From contig NZ_CABFWF030000012.1 of the NCBI RefSeq assembly GCF_902153245.2, positions 459,823-523,822 on the forward strand: a stretch of 64,000 nt of DNA. The letters run 5' to 3'. Shown piece after piece: positions 27,188 to 35,365 of the stretch; positions within the stretch are counted from its first letter, which is position 1, and each line of letters starts with the position of its first letter. A program made the translations under genes and the position numbers. Origin of the DNA: Pseudorhizobium endolithicum. GTDB lineage: Bacteria > Pseudomonadota > Alphaproteobacteria > Rhizobiales > Rhizobiaceae. Under the pieces are notes generated by a model that saw only the letters and a list, made by a program, of their open reading frames with translations, had not been told where the DNA came from and did no database searches.

Positions 27188-28582
27188 ATGAAGGACATCG
27201 CCTGCAAGCTTCTCGTCATCGGTGCTGGCCCCGGCGGCTATGTCTGCGCCATCCGGGCGGGCCAGCTCGGCATCGATACGGTCATCGTCGAGATGGCCAA
27301 GGCCGGCGGCACCTGCCTCAATGTCGGCTGCATTCCGTCCAAGGCCATCATCCATGCAGCCGACGAGTATGCCGCCGCGGCCGGCATGGCGGCGGGGCGG
27401 AATGCTATGGGCATCCATGTTGCCGAGCCTGGCATCGACTTCGCCAGGACGGTCGGCTGGAAGGACGGCATCACCGGCCGGTTGTCGCTGGGCGTCGTCA
27501 ATCTCCTGAAGAAGGCGGGGGTGAAGGCGCTGGTCGGCCGCGCCCGCTTCCGAGACGGCAAGACGGTGGAGGTGGAGACGGAGACGGGCCTGCAGGTCGT
27601 CCGCTGCGAGAACGTGGTGATTGCCACGGGATCGGCACCGGTGGAACTGCCGGTCCTGCCGTTCGGCGGTCGTGTGATCTCCTCGACGGAGGCGTTGTCG
27701 CTGCCCGATATCCCGAAGAGCCTCGCCGTCGTCGGGGCCGGCTATATCGGCCTGGAACTGGGCACCGCCTTCGCCAAGCTCGGCAGCAAGGTTACCGTCG
27801 TGGAGGCGCAGGAGCGCATCCTCCCCCTCTACGACGCGGCTCTGACGCAGCAGGTGGCGAAGCGTCTCGCCGCACTGGGGGTCGATGTCCTGCTGAACGC
27901 ACGCGTGACGGGACTTTCCGCCGACGGTGGCGCGCTGTTGGTGGAAACGCCAAAGGGGGACGAGCGGATCGCAGCCGACAGGATCCTCGTCACCGTCGGA
28001 CGGCGCCCGGTCACCGAAGGCTGGGGCCGGGAGGAACTCGAACTAGACATGGAGGGCCGCTTCATCCGCATCGACGGCCAGTGCCGGACCTCCATGCGCG
28101 GCATCTATGCCATCGGCGACGTCACGGGCGAGCCGATGCTGGCGCACCGGGCCATGGCGCAGGGCGAGATGGTGGCGGAGATCATCGCCGGCAGGCGAAG
28201 GAATTGGGAGAAGGTAGCGATCCCGGCAGTATGCTTCACCGATCCGGAGATCGTGTCCGTGGGGCTTTCCCCGGAGGAGGCAAGGCGGGCGGGCTATGAG
28301 GTGAAGACCGGCCAATTCCCCTTCGCCGCCAACGGCAGGGCGATGACGCTGGTGTCGGAAGACGGTTTTGTCAGGGTGGTGGCCCGCGCCGACAACCATC
28401 TGGTGCTCGGCATACAGGCCGTCGGCGCAGGGGTTTCGGAATTGTCGGCCGCCTTTGCGCTTGCGATAGAAATGGGCGCGCGACTGGAGGACATTGCTGG
28501 CACAATCCATGCCCACCCGACCCAGTCGGAGGGATTCGTGGAAGCCTCCCTCAAGGCGCTCGGGCACGCCCTACACATATAG
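27188..28582 (+). CDS. lpdV: Dihydrolipoyl dehydrogenase (E3) of the Bkd complex
   Basis: This flavoprotein reoxidises dihydrolipoyl-E2 with NAD+. The 464-aa protein has the FAD motif GAGPGGY, redox disulfide C-LNVG-C, NAD motif [10 protein letters not shown], the second FAD motif YAIGDV and the C-terminal catalytic HAHPTQSE. It begins 1 bp after the bkdB stop and completes the operon. A second E3 for the other 2-oxoacid dehydrogenases is expected elsewhere in the genome. Confidence 0.95.
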   Translation: MKDIACKLLVIGAGPGGYVCAIRAGQLGIDTVIVEMAKAGGTCLNVGCIPSKAIIHAADEYAAAAGMAAGRNAMGIHVAEPGIDFARTVGWKDGITGRLSLGVVNLLKKAGVKALVGRARFRDGKTVEVETETGLQVVRCENVVIATGSAPVELPVLPFGGRVISSTEALSLPDIPKSLAVVGAGYIGLELGTAFAKLGSKVTVVEAQERILPLYDAALTQQVAKRLAALGVDVLLNARVTGLSADGGALLVETPKGDERIAADRILVTVGRRPVTEGWGREELELDMEGRFIRIDGQCRTSMRGIYAIGDVTGEPMLAHRAMAQGEMVAEIIAGRRRNWEKVAIPAVCFTDPEIVSVGLSPEEARRAGYEVKTGQFPFAANGRAMTLVSEDGFVRVVARADNHLVLGIQAVGAGVSELSAAFALAIEMGARLEDIAGTIHAHPTQSEGFVEASLKALGHALHI

Positions 28583-28594
28583 AGGCCGGAAAGG

Positions 28595-28756
28595 TCAGGG
28601 TCCGGGGGCTGGGCTGCCCTTCGTGCCGGATTCGCGTCCCGTCTCCTGGCGGTCCTTATCCTGCTCCCTGTCGTCTTGCCGGGCCAGTTCGCGGTCGATG
28701 GTCTCGCGGGAACCTTCTACGGGGTCCTGTTCAGGATGGTTCTTCGTATCCGTCAT
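28595..28756 (-). CDS. Small hydrophilic stress-type protein, 53 aa
   Basis: The product is 53 aa, almost entirely charged or polar (many Asp, Glu, Arg, Gln; no Cys; probably disordered), ending GTKGSPAPGP. No family is recognised. The ATG at 28756 is chosen for its AAGGAGG ribosome site; a start nine codons upstream is possible but less well placed. A promoter with the EcfG consensus lies 26 bp upstream. Small hydrophilic proteins of this type are common in general-stress regulons. Confidence 0.68.
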   Translation of the reverse strand: MTDTKNHPEQDPVEGSRETIDRELARQDDREQDKDRQETGRESGTKGSPAPGP

Positions 28757-28782
28757 GATGGTTGCCTCCTTCTTCCTTGCCA

Positions 28783-28807
28783 AACCGCGGGCGGCAGGGG
28801 TTGTTCC
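28783..28807 (-). promoter_or_regulatory. EcfG-type promoter of the 53-aa gene
   Basis: On the minus strand: GGAAC, 16 bp, GGTT, 26 bp before the ATG. The -35 element touches the stop codon of the phosphoesterase gene. Confidence 0.6.
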
Positions 28808-29556
28808 TAAAGTTCGAGCAGTGCGTAGGGGCGGCCGGTCGGTTTCTCTATGTGGGAGGCGACGTTATAGACCGGGGCGCCGCCGGGGGTCCTGCCCTCG
28901 TAGGTGCCGCGGTGGGCATGGCCGTGAACGACAGCCGAGACGGGAAAGCGGTCGATGGTTTCCGCCAGCCGCGAAGAGCCGAGAAAGGGATAGATCTCCT
29001 GCGGCTCGCCGACGACCGTTTCGGGGATCGGCGCATAATGCAGCACGACCATGGCCCGCTCCGAGCGGACCTGCCGCAGGGCATTTTCCAGCCGCATGGT
29101 TTCCTCCACGCTTTCGGCTACCATCGCCTTGATGGCGGGTTCGCCGAAGGAGCCCAGCATGTAGCGTCCGAAACCGCCGGCGAAGCCCTTCACGCCGGCA
29201 AAGCCGACGCCGTTGATCTCGACCGCCTGTCCTTCTAGCAGTTGCACGCCGGCCTCCTTGACGATCGCCTTCACCTCCTCGACGTGACCGCATTCGTAGT
29301 CGTGATTGCCGAGAACGGCGACGATCGGGATGGAGCAGGAGCGCAGGTCCGCTGCCAGCAACTCGGCTTCCTTCGGCTTGCCGAGGTCGGTCAGATCGCC
29401 GGTCAGCACGAGGATGTCGGCGGCCTGGGAGATTTCGCTGAACAGTTCCTTGTAGGAGTTGCCGCCATTTTCCTTGACATGCAGGTCGCCCATGGCGGCG
29501 ATCTTCTGCCGGCCATTGGCCTTCTTCGCCGTTGTGCCCTCGGTCGTCTTCGTCAC
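28807..29556 (-). CDS. Metallophosphoesterase, calcineurin-like
   Basis: The 249-aa protein carries the metallophosphoesterase motifs in order: MGDLHV (a GD-x-H variant), TGDLTD, GNHDYE, LHYAP and GHAHRG. It should be a binuclear-metal phosphodiesterase or phosphatase of unknown substrate. The GTG at 29556 is chosen because AAGGAGG lies 7 bases upstream; the open frame extends further but that part is low-complexity Arg-rich shadow of the nucleotidyltransferase gene. It starts 11 bp after that gene's stop, so the two form an operon. Confidence 0.88.
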   Translation of the reverse strand: MTKTTEGTTAKKANGRQKIAAMGDLHVKENGGNSYKELFSEISQAADILVLTGDLTDLGKPKEAELLAADLRSCSIPIVAVLGNHDYECGHVEEVKAIVKEAGVQLLEGQAVEINGVGFAGVKGFAGGFGRYMLGSFGEPAIKAMVAESVEETMRLENALRQVRSERAMVVLHYAPIPETVVGEPQEIYPFLGSSRLAETIDRFPVSAVVHGHAHRGTYEGRTPGGAPVYNVASHIEKPTGRPYALLEL

Positions 29557-29567
29557 GCAGGACCTCC

Positions 29568-30413
29568 TTATGCCGGTTCCTCGTTCACGCCTTCGCGCCA
29601 CTCGCCTTCTCCGCCGACGTCGGCGAAGCCCCATTCCTTGACGTCGATCTCGAAATCCACCCGGCTGAACATGCGGCCGCGGCAGATCTTCATCTGCGGC
29701 AGCGGCAGCTCGCGTTGCGCCTTGAGACGGTCGAGAAGTTCGTCGAGCAGCCAGTCGGGCACCTTGTCGCGCTCTGTCGGGTAGATCCACCGGAAATTCA
29801 GGAGATGGACCAGCAGGACCTCCCAGTGAACCTCCATGTGGTTGAGTAGCCGCTGCCAGTCGATCTGGTCATGGGCACGCAGGATGACGTGCACCACGTC
29901 GCCGCCGTCGTAGCGGTGGCGCAACTGGACGAAGCACTTCGACCAGATGAGCTCGGTGGGCGCGATGATCCGGACCTGGTGACCGTTCATCTCGATCTGA
30001 CGGGCGTTGTCGAACCACGCGTCTCCGATCGGCATGGTGCCGTTCGAACCGGCAAAGATGACGTCGAAGAAGTGCTTGCCCCTGATGACCTTGCCGAGCC
30101 AGCGGTCGTCTTCCACCTCGATCTCGTAGCCTCTGGCCTTGAAGTGGGCGAGGATGCGCGCGTAGTCGCCGGCCCGGCAGAAGATGTCGAGATCCTTGGT
30201 CGGTCGCGAAATGCCGGTATAGGCGCTGACCGCATAGGTGCCAGCGAGCAGGAACGGGATGCCGGAGTTCACCAGTTCCTCCAAAGCCTCGGCGACGAAG
30301 GCCTCGGCGTCTGCGTCCACGAGCGTGGGGGCCGCCTTTACCTCCATGTGCGGCATCGTCTCGATCATGTCCCGCGCCGCGCGCTCCGCAGGCTTGCCGA
30401 TATCGGCGTCCAT
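29568..30413 (-). CDS. Nucleotidyltransferase-fold protein
   Basis: The 281-aa protein has a polymerase-beta-like nucleotidyltransferase core: LLAGTYAVSAYTG, then RPTKDLDIFC, where the D-x-D pair would bind metal, followed by an α/β domain with HFFDVIFAG. Such proteins are often annotated only as nucleotidyltransferase family; the target may be RNA, a protein or a small molecule. The ATG at 30413 follows CAGGAGA. It precedes the metallophosphoesterase in the same operon, pairing a possible transferase with a possible hydrolase. Confidence 0.78.
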   Translation of the reverse strand: MDADIGKPAERAARDMIETMPHMEVKAAPTLVDADAEAFVAEALEELVNSGIPFLLAGTYAVSAYTGISRPTKDLDIFCRAGDYARILAHFKARGYEIEVEDDRWLGKVIRGKHFFDVIFAGSNGTMPIGDAWFDNARQIEMNGHQVRIIAPTELIWSKCFVQLRHRYDGGDVVHVILRAHDQIDWQRLLNHMEVHWEVLLVHLLNFRWIYPTERDKVPDWLLDELLDRLKAQRELPLPQMKICRGRMFSRVDFEIDVKEWGFADVGGEGEWREGVNEEPA

Positions 30414-30441
30414 AGCGTTCTCCTGAAAGGTTGCGCAGGGA

Positions 30442-30467
30442 AACACCTTTGGCAGTTGTGCGGTTCC
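30442..30467 (-). promoter_or_regulatory. EcfG-type promoter of the nucleotidyltransferase operon
   Basis: On the minus strand: GGAAC, 17 bp, TGTT, 28 bp before the ATG at 30413. Confidence 0.55.
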
Positions 30468-30524
30468 CCTAAAAGCTGACCGGCTCCCTGTCGGGAGCCG
30501 ATCACCTCGGGTGCGTAGGGAAGA

Positions 30525-30785
30525 TCAACGTTCGGGATTGTCGGCATTGGCAAGCGCGCTGATGCTGCCGTCGTCGTTCTCGATATCCTCGCGTTCGTCC
30601 AGATCCTCAAGATCGGTCTTCACGAGATAGGTGTCGCCGCCGCCGAGACGCGAGGCTTCGCGGACAGCGTCGGGATTGGTCATGTCGATCTGGGCGTGCA
30701 GTGCATCCTCCGATCGCTCGCGGCCTTCCTGTTCGAAACGGGCGGAGGAGTTCTTGTCGTCCGCAAACTTGTCCTTGGCATCCAT
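30525..30785 (-). CDS. Hypothetical acidic protein, 86 aa
   Basis: The product is 86 aa, strongly acidic (DLEDLDEREDIENDDG) with few hydrophobic residues, probably disordered and cytoplasmic. No family is recognised. The ATG at 30785 follows AAAGGACC. Extending the frame upstream would run through the promoter and into the divergent gene's leader, so it is rejected. It shares a 122-bp divergent region with the DUF3008 gene, and both sides carry EcfG-type promoters. Confidence 0.7.
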   Translation of the reverse strand: MDAKDKFADDKNSSARFEQEGRERSEDALHAQIDMTNPDAVREASRLGGGDTYLVKTDLEDLDEREDIENDDGSISALANADNPER

Positions 30786-30817
30786 GACCGGTCCTTTCGC
30801 GTTGGGTGTCACCTTCC

Positions 30818-30842
30818 AACGGCACCGACGGTGCTTGGTTCC
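30818..30842 (-). promoter_or_regulatory. EcfG-type promoter of the 86-aa gene
   Basis: On the minus strand: GGAAC, 16 bp, CGTT, a full match, 32 bp before the ATG at 30785. Confidence 0.7.
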
Positions 30843-30852
30843 GGCTATGGGC

Positions 30853-30877
30853 GGAACCAAGTCCCTCTGTTGAGGTT
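30853..30877 (+). promoter_or_regulatory. EcfG-type promoter of the DUF3008 gene
   Basis: GGAAC at 30853-30857, 16 bp, GGTT at 30874-30877, 30 bp before the ATG. The -35 elements of this promoter and the opposing one are only 10 bp apart. Confidence 0.65.
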
Positions 30878-30907
30878 GAAGCCGATAATCAGCCCCAGGA
30901 GGTAACC

Positions 30908-31093
30908 ATGCCGGCAAAATCGAAAGCACAGCAGAAGGCGGCAGGTGCCGCGCTTGCCGCAAAGCGCGGCGACATCAAGAAGAGCGAGCTCAAGGGCGCG
31001 TCGAAGAGCATGGAGAAGTCCATGAGCGAGAAGGAGCTTCACGACATGGCCTCGACGAAGCGGAAGGGCAAGCCGGAGCACGCGTCGCAATAA
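30908..31093 (+). CDS. DUF3008 family small basic protein
   Basis: The 61-aa lysine-rich protein has the family pattern MPAKSKAQQKAAGAALAAKR near the start and DMASTKRKGKPEH near the end. DUF3008 proteins are widespread in proteobacteria and have no assigned function; the high Lys/Ala content could suit nucleic-acid contact (speculative). AGGAGG lies 5 bases before the ATG. The EcfG-type promoter places it in the stress set. Confidence 0.85.
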   Translation: MPAKSKAQQKAAGAALAAKRGDIKKSELKGASKSMEKSMSEKELHDMASTKRKGKPEHASQ

Positions 31094-31112
31094 CGGGCAT
31101 GCGAACGGCTTT

Positions 31113-31137
31113 GGAACCTGTGCAGGGAGAGGGCGTT
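31113..31137 (+). promoter_or_regulatory. EcfG-type promoter of the interrupted gene
   Basis: GGAAC at 31113-31117, 16 bp, CGTT at 31134-31137, a full match, 38 bp before the ATG at 31176. Confidence 0.7.
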
Positions 31138-31175
31138 CCTGCCTCTTGCGGACGCTCTCTTGAATCAGGATACCG

Positions 31176-31645
31176 ATGCCGACCACCCCGATAAGCCCTG
31201 TCCACGACCTCGAGCCCCGTAAGGGTAGCCCGAGCCCGCGGATGGAAAGGGAAGAATTCGTCCGCCGGTTCCTGCGCCAGTTTCCCGATCCGGCCTTCGA
31301 TCCGCTGTCGAGTGAACTGCAGAAGGTCGCGGATCCCGCCTGGGATGCCTACTACAATTCCCGCAAGAGCCCCCGAACCCGCAAGGCGTGGAGAACGTCC
31401 GCCGCAGCATCAGCGACTGGCTGCAGTCGATGGAGCTCATCCCCGCCGGTAGCCTTGCCGAACTCGAGCGTTATATTGGATACTGGGAACCCTATGCGAC
31501 CAGTCACGAGGCGCTGGATACGGACGAGGCGCTGCAGGAAGAGGTGCGCAACGCCGCCCGCACGCTCGCGGAAGCCATGCTGGCGAAGCGTGAAGGCAAG
31601 CTCGTCGTTCCCGGCGCCCGGCTGAAGCAGCCGCGCGAGAAGTAG
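31176..31645 (+). pseudogene. Gene split between two frames (flavoprotein-family N-terminus plus unrelated C-part)
   Basis: An ATG at 31176 opens a frame with sensible protein sequence (EREEFVRRFLRQFPDPAF ... SRKSPRTRKA) up to about 31388, after which that frame turns into low-complexity Ser/Pro/Arg. Sensible coding continues in the -1 frame from 31388 (GTG; ENVRRSISDWLQSMELIPAG) to the stop at 31645. The first part resembles, from memory, an N-terminal segment of NADPH-dependent FMN reductase-like proteins, but no flavodoxin domain follows. Options: a frameshift or sequencing error near the C5 run at 31370, or two overlapping genes. The intact EcfG promoter upstream favours a gene that was recently whole. 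Confidence 0.5.
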
Positions 31646-31666
31646 AGGATGCAGACGGAGGATAGC

Positions 31667-31897
31667 ATGCCGCCCGAAGAACTCGACAAGACGTTGACCG
31701 CGCTTCCGCTTCGGGTGGGAGCCTATGTCCCGGACGATCTTCTGGAGGACTGGTTCGCCCCCCGGACCGGCATGAACCCGGTCAGCACGGAAGCGCTGAC
31801 CGCGGCGGAAGCCTATGGACGACGCTTCGAATGCGAGTTCAAATATTATCCGGAGCGGCAGGAAGGCGTGTTCTGGAAGTGGGTCCCGGCGATCTGA
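31667..31897 (+). CDS. Hypothetical protein, 76 aa
   Basis: No family is recognised. The product is small and soluble, with Trp/Phe/Tyr-rich ends (EDWFAPRTG and FEYKYYPERQ-like stretch before WKWVPAI). The ATG at 31667 is preferred because GGAGG lies 5 bases upstream; an in-frame ATG at 31649 would give 82 aa. It follows the interrupted gene by about 20 bp and may share its transcript. It converges on the GFA-family gene with a 13-bp gap. Confidence 0.62.
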   Translation: MPPEELDKTLTALPLRVGAYVPDDLLEDWFAPRTGMNPVSTEALTAAEAYGRRFECEFKYYPERQEGVFWKWVPAI

Positions 31898-31910
31898 AAC
31901 CCCTCTGAGG

Positions 31911-32318
31911 TCAGAACCTTTCCCGGGTCTCCTCCTCCCGCAGGCCTTGCCCGCAGTCCATCCAGGGCAGGCGGCTTTCCACGCCGTAGTGATATTGCGG
32001 CCGGATCAGTTCGGGATGATCGAGGGAGCCGCCGGTCAGGCGTATCCTGCCGTCGTCGTCATAGCGGAGAAACAGCGGACTGCCGCAATCGGGGCAGAAG
32101 CCGCGTTCGGCGATGGGGGAAGAGCGATAGACGGCCGGCCGTGACGCGGTCCATTCAAGCGCTGCTTCGTCCACCCTTACCAGGAAGGCGAAAGGCCCAC
32201 CGGTCGCCCGGCGGCACATGCTGCAGTGGCAATAGCCGGCGGTGGAGGGAGGCCTGCGGAAACGGTAGCGGCGCTTGCCGCAGAGGCAGCCGCCTGTCCA
32301 GTCGGTGTCGTCGCTCAT
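31911..32318 (-). CDS. GFA family (CENP-V/Gfa fold) zinc protein
   Basis: The 135-aa protein has the zinc-ligand pattern of the glutathione-dependent formaldehyde-activating family: GGCLCG, CHCSMCRR, and GFCPDCGSPL. Despite the family name most members lack proven formaldehyde activity; the role here is unknown. It precedes no operon partner on its strand. Between it and hutX lies a GAACATCCG/CGGATGTTC hairpin. Confidence 0.87.
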   Translation of the reverse strand: MSDDTDWTGGCLCGKRRYRFRRPPSTAGYCHCSMCRRATGGPFAFLVRVDEAALEWTASRPAVYRSSPIAERGFCPDCGSPLFLRYDDDGRIRLTGGSLDHPELIRPQYHYGVESRLPWMDCGQGLREEETRERF

Positions 32319-32326
32319 GAGAAGCG

Positions 32327-32351
32327 AACATCCGACCCAGGCCGGATGTTC
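32327..32351 (-). terminator. Hairpin after hutX, possible terminator
   Basis: GAACATCCG and CGGATGTTC form a 9-bp stem with a short loop, 15 bp past the hutX stop on the minus strand. The following tail is only moderately T-rich (GCTTCTC), so this is a weak call. Confidence 0.4.
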
Positions 32352-32366
32352 CAGGGCGGGGCTCGA

Positions 32367-32891
32367 TCAGGCGCCGGCGTACCGGTTCCGCAGCGCCTCG
32401 AACTTCGCCAGTTGTTCGCCGATCAGTTCCCGCTGTTCGTCGCGGCGGACGAAGACCTTGAACATGGCCGAGCCCTTGCCGTTCATGAACCAGACGGAGC
32501 AGGAGCGGCGTCCGTGGAACTGACGGTCCACGAAGGTAATGGAGGTGCAGTTGTCCTTGCGGATATGGCCGCCGATCGGGCTGTCACCGTGGATGTTGAA
32601 CCAGCCGTGACCTTCCGACCCTGGCGGCAGGCTGCCTTCCGCTTCCAGCACGATGTCCTCGGTATGGACGATGAAGAGGATTTCGCCCCAGCTCGTCATG
32701 TCACTCCAGATGTCCCCGAATGCGTCCTTCGCAGCCGTCACCGCCGCGCCCTGCGGCAGGATTTCCAGGATCTCGGCGGGAGTGACGTCGGCCTTGGCGG
32801 CGAGAGCCTCCACCACGCCATCGGGTTTTTCCGCGAGGACGGCAAGTGCGCGTCCGCGGCGTTCGTCGTCGGGCTGTGCCAGCGCGCTCAT
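32367..32891 (-). CDS. hutX: Heme utilization carrier protein HutX-like
   Basis: The 174-aa cytosolic protein resembles the HutX/HuvX family, which receives heme after import and passes it to degrading enzymes. Visible family features are an N-terminal helical part and the paired motifs EILFIVHTEDIVLE, FNIHGDSPIGGHI and SVWFMNGKG. The ATG at 32891 follows GAGG; the frame upstream belongs to the shadow of the IsdG-like gene. It lies 7 bp after that gene's stop, so they form an operon divergent from hmuTUV. Confidence 0.85.
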   Translation of the reverse strand: MSALAQPDDERRGRALAVLAEKPDGVVEALAAKADVTPAEILEILPQGAAVTAAKDAFGDIWSDMTSWGEILFIVHTEDIVLEAEGSLPPGSEGHGWFNIHGDSPIGGHIRKDNCTSITFVDRQFHGRRSCSVWFMNGKGSAMFKVFVRRDEQRELIGEQLAKFEALRNRYAGA

Positions 32892-32898
32892 GCCGTCC

Positions 32899-33246
32899 TC
32901 ACGCAGCATCGGCCTTGCGGGCGCCGTTGCGGTCTTCGTGGATGATGACCTCGAAGCCCTCGAAATGGGGGCCGGAGAGGTACTCGATCTTGCCGCGGTT
33001 CTCACCGGCCTTGGCATGGGCCACCCTGAACTGTTCCGACTTGGTCCAGGCCTGGAAATGCTCGAAGCTCTCCCAGACGGTGTGGGATGCGTAGAGGGTA
33101 TGATCCTCTGACTTCGGCCCCTTCAGCATATGGAATTCCACATAGCCCGGCATTTCCGCAAGCCGGCCTTCGCGGCTCCGCCACAGGGCCTCGAATGCCT
33201 CCTCAAAGCCCGGAACGACGCGGAAGCGGTTCATCGCGATGTACAT
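32899..33246 (-). CDS. Heme-degrading monooxygenase, IsdG/HmuQ-like
   Basis: The 115-aa ABM-fold protein has the family start MNRFRVVPGFEEAFE and a central GYVEFHML, with the YASHTVWESFEHFQAW segment where IsdG-type enzymes bind heme. In rhizobia, HmuQ/HmuD of this family open the porphyrin to release iron. The ATG at 33246 follows an AGAGGGA site; a second ATG four codons on is possible. It leads the hutX operon and diverges from hmuT across 146 bp. Confidence 0.87.
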   Translation of the reverse strand: MYIAMNRFRVVPGFEEAFEALWRSREGRLAEMPGYVEFHMLKGPKSEDHTLYASHTVWESFEHFQAWTKSEQFRVAHAKAGENRGKIEYLSGPHFEGFEVIIHEDRNGARKADAA

Positions 33247-33320
33247 CTCAGGGGTCCCTCTCGAAAAGTTTCCTTATCGGCTCAAGATATCTGCCGACCG
33301 GCGCCTTGAAAAGCCGAAAA

Positions 33321-33343
33321 AACTTGCGTAGTCAACTCAAGTT
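33321..33343. promoter_or_regulatory. Candidate operator in the heme intergenic region
   Basis: AACTTG at 33321-33326 and CAAGTT at 33338-33343 form a dyad in the 146-bp region between the divergent hmuQ-like and hmuT genes. It does not clearly match the Irr or RirA consensus; iron or heme control is inferred from position only. Confidence 0.3.
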
Positions 33344-33392
33344 ATCGGTTGAGGGCGTTTCGGGCGTCCGCGTTCAGGCCAATGGGTGACAT

Positions 33393-34280
33393 ATGACGGC
33401 ATACCTCGGAATGTTGAGGACGGGTTTCGTCGCGGCCGCCGCCGCGCTGGTCATTTCGGCCTCGCCGGCACCGGCGGCGGGCGAGGGCAACCCTTCGGCG
33501 CAGCGGATCGTTTCCATCGGCGGGACCGTTACCGAGATCCTCTACGCGCTCGGCGCACAGGACCGGATCGTTGCCGTCGACTCCACCAGCACCTACCCTT
33601 CCGATGCCATGTCCAAGCCGGATATCGGTTACATGCGCGCCCTGTCGGCAGAGGGCATCCTGGCGCAGGAGCCGGATCTCATCCTGGCGGAAGAAGGATC
33701 CGGACCGCCGCCGGTCATCGAGATCCTGAAGGCCAGCCGGATTGCGATGGCGACGGTGCCCACGCCGCCGGACGGCGCGGCGATCGGCAGGAAGATCCGC
33801 GATGTCGGCGCAGCCGTCGGGCGGGCCGCCGAAGCCGATGCCCTGGCCGTGAAGACCGAGGCCGACCTGAAGGCGCTTGCGGAGGATGTCGCGACGATCC
33901 CCGAGCCCCGCAAGCGAGTCCTTTTCGTCCTCTCTCTGGCCAACGGACGTGTCATGGCCGGCGGGGCGGATACGGAGGCCGCCGCGATCATAGAGATGGC
34001 CGGCGGCATCAACGCCGCCTCCGGCATCTCCGGCTACAAGCCGCTTTCCGACGAGGCGGTGATTGCGGCCAAGCCGGACGTCATCCTGGCCATGAGGCGC
34101 GGGAATCACGAACTGAAGCCGGAGGATGTCTTCGTGCTTCCGTCCCTCCAGACCAGCCCGGCAGCCCAGAACAAGGCGCTGGTCTCGCTGGACGGGTTGC
34201 TGCTGCTCGGCTTCGGCCCCCGCACGCCGGAGGCCGCACGCGAACTCTCCAGGCGGCTCTACCCGGATGGAGACAACTGA
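33393..34280 (+). CDS. hmuT: Periplasmic hemin-binding protein HmuT
   Basis: The 295-aa protein has a signal peptide (FVAAAAALVISASPAPAAG) followed by the cluster A-2 binding-protein fold with RIVSIGGTVTEILYALG and DLILAEEGSGP. It delivers heme from the outer-membrane receptor to HmuUV. The ATG at 33393 gives a clean signal peptide. Its stop overlaps the hmuU start (TGATG). No receptor or hmuS gene is in the window. Confidence 0.93.
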   Translation: MTAYLGMLRTGFVAAAAALVISASPAPAAGEGNPSAQRIVSIGGTVTEILYALGAQDRIVAVDSTSTYPSDAMSKPDIGYMRALSAEGILAQEPDLILAEEGSGPPPVIEILKASRIAMATVPTPPDGAAIGRKIRDVGAAVGRAAEADALAVKTEADLKALAEDVATIPEPRKRVLFVLSLANGRVMAGGADTEAAAIIEMAGGINAASGISGYKPLSDEAVIAAKPDVILAMRRGNHELKPEDVFVLPSLQTSPAAQNKALVSLDGLLLLGFGPRTPEAARELSRRLYPDGDN

Positions 34281-35365
34281 TGAAGGCGCTGGCTCCGCCG
34301 ATGCGCAAGGCATATGTCGAGGGTGACAGGACGCTGCATGGCTATCTCACCCTGGGCATGCTCGTTCTTCTGGTCGTGGCGGCGTCGCTGATTTCCCTGT
34401 CCAGCGGACCCACCGGGGTCGGTCTCGGCGATCTGCTGGCCTATCTCCGCGGTGAGGAAAGCCTGTCTGCCCAGGACATCGTCGTTCTGGAGGCGGTCCG
34501 CCTCCCGCGGACGGCTCTCGGTCTCCTAATCGGGGCGGGGCTCGCCGTCTCCGGCGCCATGATGCAGGGGCTGTTCCGCAATCCGCTGGCCGATCCGGGA
34601 ATCGTCGGCGTCACATCCGGTGCAGCACTTGCCGCCGTCGTTTCCATCGTGCTCGGTCCAACGCTCCTTGCGCCGGTCGCCCTTCTGCTCGGCAACCAGT
34701 TCCTGCCGCTGATGGCCTTCTTCGGCGGACTTGTGAACACATGGGTGCTCTACGTCATCGCAACCCGGGACGGACGAACGTCCACCACCGCGCTCATCCT
34801 CTCCGGCATCGCCATTGGTGCGCTGGCGGCGGCGGTGATGGGACTGCTGATCTTTCTCGCCGACGACCGGCAACTACGCGACATCACCTTCTGGAGCCTG
34901 GGGTCCCTCGGGGGAGCCACATTCGGACGGGTGCTGTCCATCCTGCCCTTCATCCTCTTCGTGATGGCGACGATACCGTTCGTTTCGCGCGGCCTCGATG
35001 CCCTCGTCCTCGGTGATGCTGCGGCGTTCCACATGGGCGTGCCGGTCCAGCGGCTGAAGCGGATCGTCATCGTCGCAGTGGCAGCAGCCTGCGGCTCGAC
35101 CGTCGCCGTGGCTGGCTCCATCGGCTTCGTGGGCATCGTCGTGCCGCATCTCCTGCGCCTCGTGACGGGTCCCTCGCATCGCTTCCTGCTGCCGGCGTCG
35201 GCCTTGGGGGGCGGCGCCCTGCTGCTGATCGCCGACAGCGTGGCGCGGACCGTGGCCGCCCCGGCGGAACTGCCGATCGGCGTCATCACGGCACTCTTCG
35301 GTGCGCCGGTCTTCCTGTTCCTCCTGCTCGGCAAGGGCGGCATCCGGATGGGGGAGATGCCATGA
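34280..35365 (+). CDS. hmuU: Hemin ABC transporter permease HmuU
   Basis: The 361-aa FecCD-type permease has about nine to ten transmembrane helices. It carries the family landmarks RLPRTALGLLIGAGLAVSGA, GLFRNPLADPGIVGV and IGFVGIVVPHLLR. It forms the inner-membrane heme channel with HmuV. The start is coupled to hmuT, with GGAG upstream, and the stop overlaps hmuV by 4 bp. Confidence 0.94.
   Translation: MKALAPPMRKAYVEGDRTLHGYLTLGMLVLLVVAASLISLSSGPTGVGLGDLLAYLRGEESLSAQDIVVLEAVRLPRTALGLLIGAGLAVSGAMMQGLFRNPLADPGIVGVTSGAALAAVVSIVLGPTLLAPVALLLGNQFLPLMAFFGGLVNTWVLYVIATRDGRTSTTALILSGIAIGALAAAVMGLLIFLADDRQLRDITFWSLGSLGGATFGRVLSILPFILFVMATIPFVSRGLDALVLGDAAAFHMGVPVQRLKRIVIVAVAAACGSTVAVAGSIGFVGIVVPHLLRLVTGPSHRFLLPASALGGGALLLIADSVARTVAAPAELPIGVITALFGAPVFLFLLLGKGGIRMGEMP

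Noticed and set aside
32327..32352. GGAAC-N17-TGTT on the minus strand before the GFA gene
   Set aside because: It ends only 8 bp before the start codon and is fully explained by the GAACATCCG/CGGATGTTC hairpin.
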